A DNA stretch of 17,220 bases from UBA2653 sp964572685 (GCA_964572685.1 CAZNFJ010000039.1:1-17220), one strand, 5' to 3'; positions 1 through 8,111 are shown, counted from the stretch's first letter. A program made the numbers and translations. Notes: generated by a model from the letters alone, not told the origin.

Positions 1-97
1 ATGATTTTTGGGGAACTCTATTTTTTGAGGACAAAAAATGAGGGGATTCTAGAGACCTGAGATAAGACGAGATGTTGGCCAATTTTATCAAACATTT

Positions 98-610
98 ATG
101 GATGAAAAATATAGTAAAGTTCTTTTTAATCAAAAGGAATATGATGGCTTGATATTGTCAATCATGGCAAATCAACCGGATTGTTTAGAAATATTTAAAG
201 ATAATATTTCTGCAGACACTTTATCTTGGGCAATTGTTTATGGTGCAGATTTGATTGTTGATCAACTTTTGTTAGATTGGCCATTTTATGAAACTGAAAT
301 GTTGAAAAAAAATTTTATTTTGGCTTTACAATGTGGTCAATTGAAAATATTCAAGGAACTTTTAAAAAACGATTATTTTCATCATCAATTTTTTCAAACC
401 CTAGTCCCTTATTATAAAAAAGTTCTTATCGAAAATGCTATTCAAGGTGGGAATGTTGATTTGTTTCGTCAAATCATGAACTTTTGCCACGCAGACAAAA
501 CTTCGGGGGAACTCTTAGTAAATGATCTTAAATTTAGAGGAAATTTCAATTACTCGCGGGCAACTTTGTTGGTAAAAAAAGCAATTGAAAGTCCTCAAAT
601 TGAAATTTGA
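98..610 (+). CDS. Ankyrin-like hypothetical protein, N-terminal part, ended by an in-frame TGA
   Basis: The 170-residue product shows repeated short helix-pair patterns typical of divergent ankyrin repeats: AIVYGADLIVDQLL, ALQCGQLKIFKELL and AIQGGNVDLFRQIM, spaced about 35-45 residues apart. No enzyme motif, signal peptide or membrane segment is seen. The frame is open upstream back to a TAG at 50-52, no good Shine-Dalgarno precedes the ATG at 98, and so the true start may lie elsewhere or the 5' end may be damaged. The stop TGA (608-610) is followed in the same frame by another ankyrin-like unit, so this is probably the front part of a longer gene that has been cut by a nonsense change. Bases are visibly more AT-rich than in the neighbouring polA. 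Ankyrin proteins of Legionellales are often host-directed, but nothing here shows secretion. Bases 1-97 hold only a short open stretch ending at a TGA (58-60), with no recognisable gene. Confidence 0.6.
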   Translation: MDEKYSKVLFNQKEYDGLILSIMANQPDCLEIFKDNISADTLSWAIVYGADLIVDQLLLDWPFYETEMLKKNFILALQCGQLKIFKELLKNDYFHHQFFQTLVPYYKKVLIENAIQGGNVDLFRQIMNFCHADKTSGELLVNDLKFRGNFNYSRATLLVKKAIESPQIEI

Positions 611-994
611 ACGGATTTGTTAAAATATCTCAAAGAGCAACGCATTGACTTTAATCAATCTGAGATCAACTTAGTGGCGATTGAAAAGAATCATTTGCCT
701 GCATTAATCAAAATCATAGAGATGAGTGAAAATACTCAGTTGTTACAACTGAGCATGAGTATAGAAATGATTTATTCTTGTTCGTATGTAATGATAGTGT
801 TTTTAAAAGAAAAAGGAATGCATTTAAATCCTTGGCAGGAATATTGCTTGAAAGCCAAGGATTCTCATGTGTTAAGCGTTTTGTTTTCTATTTATATTTA
901 TAGTCTTATCATGATGAGATACTTCTTCGGTCTTAAAAAAACCAATGATTTGTATTTTGATGAGAATATTATCCATGCGCCTCATCCCAGTTAA
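611..994 (+). pseudogene. Ankyrin-like gene, C-terminal remainder after the in-frame stop
   Basis: This stretch continues in exactly the same frame as the ankyrin-like coding region that stops at 608-610, reading TDLLKYLKEQ and then a further ankyrin-like unit, VAIEKNHLPALIKIIEM. The only nearby start is a TTG at 617 with no ribosome site, so separate translation is unlikely; a nonsense-inactivated single gene explains it best. The last residues run 26 bases into the 3' end of polA, which is encoded on the other strand, and stop at TAA 992-994. The natural C-terminus may therefore have been lost, leaving a stop borrowed from antisense polA sequence. A hydrophobic patch near residues 90-105 (SLIMMRYFFGL) is seen, too short to call a membrane segment. 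The alternative, two small independent genes, cannot be ruled out from sequence alone. Confidence 0.55.
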
Positions 995-3638
995 GACCCG
1001 AACTCATATTCACAATTAATGGAACTTTAAGTTCTACAGCATGTTCCATTTGGTATTGTAAATGCGGCATGAATGCATCGACATCGTCTTCATGAATTTC
1101 AAAAATCAATTCGTCATGAACTTGCATGATCATGTCACCACGAATGCTAGATTGTGATTTTAACCATTGATGCAAATTATTCATGGCCTTTTTAATGATA
1201 TCTGCTGCTGTTCCTTGCATCGGGGCATTAATAGCCATTCGCTCCGCTGCTTTCACACGTGCCATGCTTTTACTTTGAATTTCAGGTAAGTATAGGCGTC
1301 TACCAAAAATCGTTTCTACATAGCCCTGTTGTTTGGCAAGGGCTTTGATACGTTCCATATAGTTTAAAACACCGGCATACCTCTCAAAATAGCGGTTCAT
1401 GTAGGCTTGAGCCTCTTGTCTTGAGATATTCAATTGTTTGGCGAGACCAAAGGCTGACATTCCATATATCAAGCCAAAATTAATGGCTTTGGCTTGGCGA
1501 CGTTGTTCAGCAGTCACCACACTTATGGGTATACCAAAAATTTCACTAGCGGTTGCTTGATGAATGTCCTGGTGGTTTAAGAATGCATCAATTAGCTTTG
1601 GATCTTCGGATAAGTGTGCCATGATTCTTAATTCTACTTGAGAATAATCAGCACTCACTAAGCGAAAATGGGGTTTGGCAATAAATGCTCGTCTAATGAT
1701 TTTACCTTCTTGGGTGCGTACTGGAATATTTTGTAAATTCGGATCACTTGATGATAAACGCCCGGTAGCAGTGACCGCTTGATTATAAGAGGTATGTACC
1801 CGATGGGTGAGCGGATTAACTTTTTTTGGTAATGATTCCAAATAGGTAGAAACCAGTTTTGAAAGTCGACGATGTTCTAAAATCAGTGCCGGTAACTCAT
1901 ATTGTTCGGCAAGTTGCAGGAGAACTTCTTCTGCAGTTGATGGTTGACCACTGGGGGTGCGTTCAATCACAGGTAACTGCATCTTCTCATAAAAAATTTC
2001 AGACAGTTGTTTTGGGGATTGAAGATTAAATGTTTGTCCGGCCAATTCCCAGGCATTTTTTTCCAAATCAGCCAGACGTTCTTTGAGAATGACACTTTGT
2101 TCTTGCAAAAGTGGCACGTCAATGGCAACCCCTGTATATTCCATGGCCGCCAATACCTTTACTAAGGGTATTTCAATATCTTGAAGTAGCAGCCGTTCTT
2201 GCGCGCTGAGTTTATCTTTGAAATATTGGTGCAATAAGTAGGTGAGTTGAACATCTTCACCGGAATAGGTAGCAGCTTTTTCTATGTCAACGGCGCTAAA
2301 AGGAATTTGTTTAGCTCCTTTACCGGTTAAATCCTCATAGCTAATCGAGTCTAAATGTAAATAGGTTTTAGCTAAAGTTCCTAGATCATGTCGATTACTT
2401 GCACTTCGATAAATATAAGATTCTAACATGGTGTCTGCAGCCACTTCTTGAACATGGATATTGTATTTTTTTAAGACGTTAATATCGTATTTGAGATTTT
2501 GTCCAATGATCCCTGGTTTGGGATTTTCAAGATAGGGTTTGAGGAGAATCAATACGTTATCTAATGAGGCATTTTGTCCCTCATCATGTAGCAAAGGAAT
2601 ATAAATACTATTGCGTTCATCCGTGCATAGAGAAATACCCACCAATTTTGCGTTGAGGGTGTCGAGGCTTGTGGTTTCTAAATCAACAACCAGTAAGCTT
2701 TCGTATTTGACATGAATCTGTAACCAGTTCCTTAAAGCGTCTACTGAATCGATGATGGTGGTTGTATATTTTTCTCTGACGGATATTTTTTCTGCTGAGC
2801 GTTTGATCCAGGTTTTGAATTCAAGCTCTTGAGCTTGTTGGAAAATGATTTCTTCTTGAGGCAGACAGGGCTGTAGATCTTTGAAATGAAAAGGAAGTTC
2901 TACATCACATTTGATGGTCACTAATTGTTTACTCAATGGCAAATTGGGAATACTGTTTCGCAGAGATTCCCCAATTTTACCAGTGATTTGATCGGCATGT
3001 TCAATTAAGTTATCCAAGGTTTGATAGGTTTGTAACCACTTGCAGGCCGTTTTAGGGCCACATTTTGGTACCCCTGGAATATTATCGACACTGTCACCAG
3101 TTAAGGTTAGATAATCAATAAATTGATTTGGTGTAATGCCATATTTTTCAATAATAGCCTTTTCATCTAACCATTGTTCAGTCATGGAATTATATAACTG
3201 GATATGTTGATTGACGATTTGTGAAAAGTCTTTGTCACCGGTGGCAATACAAACCGGAATATTTTCTTTCTCGGCTTGTTTGGCAAGTGTTGCAATCACG
3301 TCATCGGCTTCAACGCCTTGAATAGCATAAACGGGAATGCCCATAGACTGAAGTAAATGCACCAGTGGTTCATATTGGCATTTCAAATCTTCAGGCGTGG
3401 GTGGCCGATGGGATTTGTATTCTGGATAGAGTTCATCCCTAAAAGTTTTACCTGGAGCATCAAAAATCACTGCAATGTATTCTGGCTGGTGATTTTGCAT
3501 GATCTTTTTGACCATATTGGCGACCCCATAGATGGCTCCGGTCGGTTGTCCTTTGGAGTTGACCAAAGGTGGCAGCGCATGAAAGGCTCGATAAAAAAAA
3601 GAGGAGCCATCAATTAAAATACAAGGGGTGACTCTCAT
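969..3638 (-). CDS. polA: DNA polymerase I
   Basis: This cytoplasmic enzyme fills gaps and removes RNA primers in replication and repair. All three domains are present in 889 residues (E. coli has 928). The 5'-nuclease domain (about 1-285) carries ILIDGSSFFYRAFHALPP and VEADDVIAT. The 3'-5' proofreading domain (about 290-480) keeps its acidic residues: D319 and E321 in VVDLETTSLD, D385 in GQNLKYDINVL, and Y458/D462 in YSGEDVQ, so it is probably active. The polymerase domain has motif A with D664 (SADYSQVELR), motif B with K717, F721 and Y725 (RRQAKAINFGLIYGMSAFG) and motif C HDE at 841-843. The start is the ATG at 3638, which shares bases with the stop of lpxD (ATGA), so the two are probably translationally coupled. 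The 3' end overlaps 26 bases of the broken ankyrin-like gene on the opposite strand, and no clear terminator is seen there. The identification is very secure. Confidence 0.98.
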   Translation of the reverse strand: MRVTPCILIDGSSFFYRAFHALPPLVNSKGQPTGAIYGVANMVKKIMQNHQPEYIAVIFDAPGKTFRDELYPEYKSHRPPTPEDLKCQYEPLVHLLQSMGIPVYAIQGVEADDVIATLAKQAEKENIPVCIATGDKDFSQIVNQHIQLYNSMTEQWLDEKAIIEKYGITPNQFIDYLTLTGDSVDNIPGVPKCGPKTACKWLQTYQTLDNLIEHADQITGKIGESLRNSIPNLPLSKQLVTIKCDVELPFHFKDLQPCLPQEEIIFQQAQELEFKTWIKRSAEKISVREKYTTTIIDSVDALRNWLQIHVKYESLLVVDLETTSLDTLNAKLVGISLCTDERNSIYIPLLHDEGQNASLDNVLILLKPYLENPKPGIIGQNLKYDINVLKKYNIHVQEVAADTMLESYIYRSASNRHDLGTLAKTYLHLDSISYEDLTGKGAKQIPFSAVDIEKAATYSGEDVQLTYLLHQYFKDKLSAQERLLLQDIEIPLVKVLAAMEYTGVAIDVPLLQEQSVILKERLADLEKNAWELAGQTFNLQSPKQLSEIFYEKMQLPVIERTPSGQPSTAEEVLLQLAEQYELPALILEHRRLSKLVSTYLESLPKKVNPLTHRVHTSYNQAVTATGRLSSSDPNLQNIPVRTQEGKIIRRAFIAKPHFRLVSADYSQVELRIMAHLSEDPKLIDAFLNHQDIHQATASEIFGIPISVVTAEQRRQAKAINFGLIYGMSAFGLAKQLNISRQEAQAYMNRYFERYAGVLNYMERIKALAKQQGYVETIFGRRLYLPEIQSKSMARVKAAERMAINAPMQGTAADIIKKAMNNLHQWLKSQSSIRGDMIMQVHDELIFEIHEDDVDAFMPHLQYQMEHAVELKVPLIVNMSSGLNWDEAHG

Positions 3639-4690
3639 GAGTTGGTTTCTTCTGTTAATTGTTGAACCTGCTCTTCCAGACGCGCAACCTTATCCTGTAA
3701 GTGTTGAATATGTTTACGCATAAAAGGAATTCGTGTGGTTGAAAATTCTTGCTCGAGGGCCTTGTCTTTAGGCCGGGCGGGATTACCAAGGTAAGTTTGT
3801 CCTTTTTTGAGATGTTTTTTGGGAGGTACGCCACTTCTGGCACCTAACACCACTTCATCATCAATTTTTACATGATCACTGACGCCAACATTAGCGGCAA
3901 AAACCACATGATTCCCACTTTGAGAGCTACCGGCTATTCCTGTAAAAGCGCAGAGGATGTTATGAGCACCTAACTTCACAGAATGCGCAATTTGAACCAG
4001 GTTATCAATTTTGGTGCCGGTGCCAATACGGGTGGTGCCTAAGGTTGCCCTATCAACCACGGTGTTGGCCCCAATTTCAACATTTGATTCAATGACGACG
4101 TGTCCAACATGTGGGATTTTATGATGAATACCATTAAACATTTTATAACCAAAGCCATCGGAGCCTATGACGGAACCTGCATGAATGATGACATGATTTT
4201 TTAGGATGGTATGTGGGTAAAGTGTGACATGAGGGTAAATTTCACAATTTTCACCAATTGCACATGATAAACCCACCGTCACATGCGGATGAATTACGCT
4301 GTTTTTGCCAATTTTTGCATGATCTTCTATGACTGCGAATGCACCAATGCTAACGTTCTCAGCAATCTCAACATCTTTGCCGATAGATGCACTGGGGTGA
4401 ATGGTTTTAGAAGGCTCAATACAGGGGTAAAAAACAGCCATCAATTCGACAAAAGCCATTAAGGGGTTTTTAAAAATAATGATAGGCTTGGTGAATGTTT
4501 CAGGCGCTTCTGTCACAATGATGGCAGCAGCTTCAGACTTCATGGCTTGTTCTAGGTATTGAGCACCATCAGCAAAAACCAAATGATGAGGATAGATTTC
4601 ATCTAGGGCAGATAAACCGTGAATCGGCGTCTCGCCATCACCTAAAAATGATGCATTTAAAAGTTGCGCAATTTGTGAAACGGTTAACAT
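3635..4690 (-). CDS. lpxD: UDP-3-O-(3-hydroxyacyl)glucosamine N-acyltransferase
   Basis: LpxD adds the N-linked hydroxyacyl chain in the third step of lipid A synthesis, in the cytoplasm, using acyl-ACP. The 351-residue protein has the family layout: an N-terminal uridine-binding domain (about 1-95), a left-handed beta-helix of hexapeptide repeats (about 97-290) and a C-terminal helix, here with a coiled-coil-like end (HLQDKVARLEEQVQQL). The DGFGY motif (178-182) and the catalytic His in KIDNLVQIAH (H236) are intact. It starts at ATG 4690 after a weak GGGA site and overlaps polA by four bases. It is not beside bamA, ompH, fabZ or lpxA, its usual partners, so it may be one of two or more lpxD copies, as occurs in Legionella; that would affect acyl-chain choice. 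Paralogue status is inference, while the family is certain. Confidence 0.95.
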   Translation of the reverse strand: MLTVSQIAQLLNASFLGDGETPIHGLSALDEIYPHHLVFADGAQYLEQAMKSEAAAIIVTEAPETFTKPIIIFKNPLMAFVELMAVFYPCIEPSKTIHPSASIGKDVEIAENVSIGAFAVIEDHAKIGKNSVIHPHVTVGLSCAIGENCEIYPHVTLYPHTILKNHVIIHAGSVIGSDGFGYKMFNGIHHKIPHVGHVVIESNVEIGANTVVDRATLGTTRIGTGTKIDNLVQIAHSVKLGAHNILCAFTGIAGSSQSGNHVVFAANVGVSDHVKIDDEVVLGARSGVPPKKHLKKGQTYLGNPARPKDKALEQEFSTTRIPFMRKHIQHLQDKVARLEEQVQQLTEETNS

Positions 4691-4719
4691 AATTTTCCCA
4701 AGCCATTATAATTAAACTT

Positions 4720-4748
4720 ATTATACTGAAAGACGCTTAGACTAGCGA
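4720..4748 (-). promoter_or_regulatory. Possible sigma70 promoter for lpxD-polA
   Basis: On the minus strand a perfect -10 box TATAAT (4720-4725) follows a weak -35-like TCGCTA (4743-4748) at 17 bases. A second TATAAT lies at 4705-4710 but has no matching -35. The 67-base gap before lpxD would let lpxD-polA be transcribed apart from the upstream GNAT gene. The -35 match is poor, so this is tentative. Confidence 0.3.
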
Positions 4749-4757
4749 TGGGAAAAA

Positions 4758-5609
4758 TTAAAATATTTCAGAATAGGGAATTCGCCAATAATCGCAAATG
4801 TTGATTTCTTTCATGCCCATCCGTAAGTACCAGGCTAAAACAAAATGATTACGACTTTCCACATCAAGAATGATATCTTTATGCTTACTGGCTAACTGAT
4901 GAATAATATGACTTAAAAGATAATTTGCATAACCTTGTTTTCGATGGGCCGGTAAAATAGAAACATCACTGATACGATAGATTTTATTTTCCTGGTTGAT
5001 TTGAATTGCGCCGAGAATGTCATTTTGTTTTTTTAATAAATAAATTTGAACCAGCGGATTATCCATCAAATGTTCATAAATTTCAGAAACGATTTGAGTG
5101 CCATTGGGAAAGCAGGTATGAATAATCTCTTGAAAGTTTTCAAAATGTTGGGGCTGTGCTTTGATGATGTCGAGTTCTTCTATCACGGGCGGTTTTGAGG
5201 CTATCCCTTGCCATTGTAAGCGATGGGAACTAAACAGGAATTCCCAGTTTTTTTCAGAATGAAAATCGGGCCTTTGATTGTGAGGTGTTGTAATGATGAC
5301 CGTTTTTTTATATTCAAGTGGAATATATTTGAGCAATGGAATGAGTAATTTTTTAGCCAAAAATGCCGATTTGAATTTAGGGTGCATGATCAATGATAAC
5401 TCGACTTCTTGCTCATGAAATAAAAACCGACTAGAAAAACCAATCAGTTCTTTCCCGTGATAAGCTAAAATATTACAAGGATAAGGCCTTTGAGCGCGAA
5501 TGATATGAATGTAAAGTGGCGCTGTGTATTTAACTTTACGTTTAACTTGCTGTTGTAGATCCAGTAAGTTTTGAAATTGTTCTTTATTCAAATGGGTGAC
5601 TTCTAGCAT
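4758..5609 (-). CDS. Tandem GNAT-type N-acetyltransferase, substrate unknown
   Basis: The C-terminal half (about 146-275) is a clear GNAT acetyl-CoA transferase domain: the beta4-alpha3 region reads ISDVSILPAHRKQGYANYLL, with the pyrophosphate-binding QGYAN loop (225-229), followed by a beta5 strand IILDVESRN and YLRMGMKE near the end. The N-terminal half (about 1-135) has a weaker copy of the same fold, with LSLIMHPKFKSAFLAKKLL in the motif A position but without a good Q/RxxGxG/A loop, so it is probably a non-catalytic GNAT domain. The whole is 283 residues with no signal peptide, so cytoplasmic. It lies 45 bases after the permease gene on the same strand and is probably co-transcribed. The ATG at 5609 has only a weak GAAG upstream. 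The substrate cannot be read from sequence: small molecule, peptide or protein are all possible. Confidence 0.8.
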   Translation of the reverse strand: MLEVTHLNKEQFQNLLDLQQQVKRKVKYTAPLYIHIIRAQRPYPCNILAYHGKELIGFSSRFLFHEQEVELSLIMHPKFKSAFLAKKLLIPLLKYIPLEYKKTVIITTPHNQRPDFHSEKNWEFLFSSHRLQWQGIASKPPVIEELDIIKAQPQHFENFQEIIHTCFPNGTQIVSEIYEHLMDNPLVQIYLLKKQNDILGAIQINQENKIYRISDVSILPAHRKQGYANYLLSHIIHQLASKHKDIILDVESRNHFVLAWYLRMGMKEINICDYWRIPYSEIF

Positions 5610-5654
5610 GTCTTCATCATCATATAATATTTTAAATTTATTTTAGCATAGTTT

Positions 5655-6881
5655 TTATATGAATTTGAGTAATAAGCTACAACAGGCCAAGCCTGTGAGA
5701 ATATGATGTATTTTGTCGAGATTTTTTTTGCGATAAATATCTAGGCCATATTGAATAACAATTCCTACTAGTAAGCCATTTAAAATGGATTTGGTGAGTA
5801 AGATGATAGTAATTAAGATAATGGATAATATATTTTCTTGCAAACTTTGATGTTTAAATTGATACAAGGGGGATAACAAGGAAAATCCAATAAAAAAGAA
5901 TATACCACGAAATAGTTCTTGCGGGACCAGTTGCCCCAGTGGAAAACAAAAGGCAAAAATGATAAAACATAAACTGGCTACATAAAGAGTTAAAGGTTTT
6001 TGTCCGCCCAATTGCATGCCAAAGGCACTTTCAATAAAGATTGTATTGGGACCACATAAAAAGGTACCACTCAAAAGATTATTAAGGCCTGTGGCCAAAT
6101 ATGCTTTGGATAAAGCCTGTTTAGGACTCGATACTTGTAGAGCGTGGATGATTTGTTGAAGACAAAAGACACCGGTTGCCACATCAAAAAAAGAAAACAA
6201 ACTCATTTCTAACACCTGGCGAACCAATATGGGCAGGTTGATCGAGAGATTGGATAGGCTCCAGACGTTTTTTATTTCAGCTGGTCGATGAAAGAATCCA
6301 TGCCAATGTGTCGCATGGAGTAAGAAACCCAAGCTTATGATGATGATGACGGTTAGCAGAGAGCCCCAGCGATTTTGAGTTTTTTTGAATACAAATAATA
6401 AGACAATTGTACTCAAAAATAAAATATGTGGGATGATATGTTGCATATCATGCCCTTGTTGTTCCAGGGCAAAACGCATAAATAAACAGCCAACTCCAAT
6501 ACTCATCGTGGCTTGCAGATAATTGGGCAGTAATCTTTCCGCTTTTTTGATGAATTTCAGCTGGCTAATCATGATTAAAATCAAGCCGGATAGGATAATA
6601 CAGATATAAAAATTGAGCAGATGGCTTTGTGGCAAGATTTGATTGGCAGCAAACCACCCAACGCCAAGCCCTGGTGCGACAACATAGGGTTTTTTTAGAA
6701 TGAAGGAGCTAATTAAACAACCACTGCTGATTAAGAATGCGCAGGTGCTAAACCAGTAATGTTGAGAAAAACCAATCGGTTGCATGAGATTTGCGTAAAG
6801 AAAAGTCACAGTCCACACGGCAAAAAAAATGCCGATCCCACTCAATACTTCAGTTTGATTCGTGTGATTTTTCTTCATCAT
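5655..6881 (-). CDS. Divergent AzgA-like (NCS2) purine permease family membrane protein
   Basis: The 408-residue protein is almost wholly hydrophobic, with about 12 predicted membrane segments. Several spots match the AzgA branch of the NCS2 nucleobase transporters: TEVLSGIGIFF at the N-terminus, APGLGVGWFA in the TM3 position (AzgA: APGMGLNA), FSFFDVATGVF in the TM8 position (AzgA: DLFDTTGTL) and PNTIFIESAFGMQLGGQKPLT in the TM10 position (AzgA: TTYIESAAGVAEGG). The acidic residues of TM8 and TM10 used for base binding are kept. It is shorter than most AzgA proteins (usually 430 or more), and the surrounding residues differ, so the substrate may not be a plain purine. Its ATG directly follows the TAA of the upstream RMD1-family gene with no gap, implying coupled translation; a second ATG next to it is an equal choice. 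It acts in the inner membrane. Confidence 0.7.
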   Translation of the reverse strand: MMKKNHTNQTEVLSGIGIFFAVWTVTFLYANLMQPIGFSQHYWFSTCAFLISSGCLISSFILKKPYVVAPGLGVGWFAANQILPQSHLLNFYICIILSGLILIMISQLKFIKKAERLLPNYLQATMSIGVGCLFMRFALEQQGHDMQHIIPHILFLSTIVLLFVFKKTQNRWGSLLTVIIIISLGFLLHATHWHGFFHRPAEIKNVWSLSNLSINLPILVRQVLEMSLFSFFDVATGVFCLQQIIHALQVSSPKQALSKAYLATGLNNLLSGTFLCGPNTIFIESAFGMQLGGQKPLTLYVASLCFIIFAFCFPLGQLVPQELFRGIFFFIGFSLLSPLYQFKHQSLQENILSIILITIILLTKSILNGLLVGIVIQYGLDIYRKKNLDKIHHILTGLACCSLLLKFI

Positions 6882-7694
6882 TTAAAAATGGAAATTCAAT
6901 ACACCAAAGATAATTTCTATGGCAATTAAAGCAATAATAATTAATTCAAGACTGGTTGAATGTCGATTTTCCAGATAAGAATTAAACATATCAAAAATTT
7001 CATTGAGCGTATCCAATCGATGATTAATCGCGTTGATCCGTCGTTGAATATGTAAATAACGTTCTAAGAGGGTGAAAAATTCTTCTAAACTGGGATGACG
7101 CCAGAAGAACTTGGGATGGTATAAAAAGTTACTGATGAGATTCATTTCACTTTTAGCCACTAAAATTTCACCAATGATTTGTCGAATACTATTTCGACTA
7201 ATATACATTTCACCTTGATTAGACAAGTTGGTAATGAAGGGCGTGTATTTCTCTATGAGATTTTCTTGCAATGTTTCAAAGTATTGTAATTTCACGGATT
7301 GTGAAAAACCATATGAAAGGCTTAATCGAATATCTTCATCATCAATGTCTTTTTCGATGGTGAGACAGTCGACGTCATAATAGCCATGCGGTGTGATCTC
7401 TGTTTTGGAGCCGAGGCTATAACTAAATTCATCATGAGTTTGAATACCCAAAGGCTTGTTTGAGTACAACACAAATTGCTTGAGATAAGGTTTCATGCGG
7501 TAGCGTTGGATACCCCATGAAACAACCGTCCCGTTTTTAAAAACGAAAATCAAAATTGGCTTTTCACTGGCCATTTTTAATTTTAAGACATCCCTTGACC
7601 GTGTGATGATGAAGTCTGGATATTTTTTCTTCATATGTATATCCAAACGATTGAGATCGATTTGATCTGCAATACAAAAACTTAAACACTCCAT
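6882..7694 (-). CDS. RMD1/YagE (DUF155) family membrane-anchored protein
   Basis: This 270-residue protein matches the RMD1/DUF155 family, known from yeast Rmd1 and human mitochondrial RMND1 and widespread but uncharacterised in bacteria. Marks of the family are ILIFVFKNGTVVSWG (47-61), the acidic stretch IEKDIDDEDIRLSLSYGFSQ (113-132), SVKLQYFE, MYISRNSIRQIIGE (163-176), HPKFFWRHPSLEEFF (193-207), the coiled RINAINHRLDTLNEIFDMF and NRHSTSLE, and then a single C-terminal membrane helix (about 250-266). It is probably anchored in the inner membrane by its tail with the bulk in the cytoplasm. It begins 18 bases after the XRE-type gene, with a GAGA ribosome site, and its stop touches the permease start, so the three form one unit. 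The molecular role in bacteria is unknown to me; human RMND1 supports mitochondrial translation. Confidence 0.88.
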   Translation of the reverse strand: MECLSFCIADQIDLNRLDIHMKKKYPDFIITRSRDVLKLKMASEKPILIFVFKNGTVVSWGIQRYRMKPYLKQFVLYSNKPLGIQTHDEFSYSLGSKTEITPHGYYDVDCLTIEKDIDDEDIRLSLSYGFSQSVKLQYFETLQENLIEKYTPFITNLSNQGEMYISRNSIRQIIGEILVAKSEMNLISNFLYHPKFFWRHPSLEEFFTLLERYLHIQRRINAINHRLDTLNEIFDMFNSYLENRHSTSLELIIIALIAIEIIFGVLNFHF

Positions 7695-7712
7695 TTATCA
7701 TCTCAAAAAAAA

Positions 7713-7979
7713 TTAGGATTCTGATAAAGCTACTTTAGAGTAGGCTTTACGTTTTTCAGTTTCTCCGCTTAGCCACAAAGGGCAAACCTCTAGAATTTCT
7801 GCGATTTTATCCAGTTGCTCATGATTAGGTAGACTGTAACCGAATAACATGGCATTGGCTAAGTGTCTGGAGACGCCAAAGACTTTAGCAACAGCTTTGG
7901 TTTTTTCAGTTAAATCATCTGGAAAACCATTTACAGATAACTCCCGATTAAATCGTTGTGAAAAAGTTTTGCTGTTCAT
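7713..7979 (-). CDS. XRE/Cro-type helix-turn-helix regulator, small
   Basis: This is an 88-residue protein with a phage-repressor-like DNA-binding fold: LTEKTKAVAKVFGVSRHLANAMLFG fits helices 1-3 (about 23-47), and PNHEQLDKIAEILEVCPLWLSGE matches the conserved end of the Cro/CI domain, where the regulator settles on the pattern LxxIAxxLxVxxxWLxxG. There is no sensor domain. A good site AAGGA lies seven bases before the ATG at 7979. It heads the group with the RMD1-family and permease genes, so it may control that group or itself; this is inference. It could also be a nucleoid or household regulator rather than a phage remnant, since no phage genes are nearby. Confidence 0.85.
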   Translation of the reverse strand: MNSKTFSQRFNRELSVNGFPDDLTEKTKAVAKVFGVSRHLANAMLFGYSLPNHEQLDKIAEILEVCPLWLSGETEKRKAYSKVALSES

Positions 7980-8055
7980 TTCACTGTCCTTAGTTTGTTA
8001 ATAATGAGTATCCTTCTCAATGATTTTTAAACTTTGCATAGCTATATTAACTGAT

Positions 8056-8084
8056 TTTATCTCGCAAGGGAATATCTGTGAAAA
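8056..8084 (-). promoter_or_regulatory. Possible sigma70 promoter for the XRE-RMD1-permease group
   Basis: In the 175-base gap between the SIMPL gene and the XRE gene, the minus strand carries TTTTCA (8079-8084), a 17-base spacer and GATAAA (8056-8061). Each box matches consensus at four of six positions. It would give a leader of roughly 70 bases before the XRE gene. Weak evidence, but it is the best candidate in the gap. Confidence 0.28.
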
Positions 8085-8111
8085 AAAAGAGCATTTTGAT
8101 TGTGTGGACTT

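Noticed and set aside
608..610. Selenocysteine or programmed read-through at the ankyrin TGA
   Set aside because: No hairpin of the bacterial SECIS type was seen just after the TGA, and ankyrin-like proteins are not selenoproteins; decay is simpler.
7713..7979. Small HTH gene as a prophage remnant or toxin-antitoxin half
   Set aside because: No phage, integrase or toxin-like gene is next to it; the neighbours are an RMD1-family and a permease gene.
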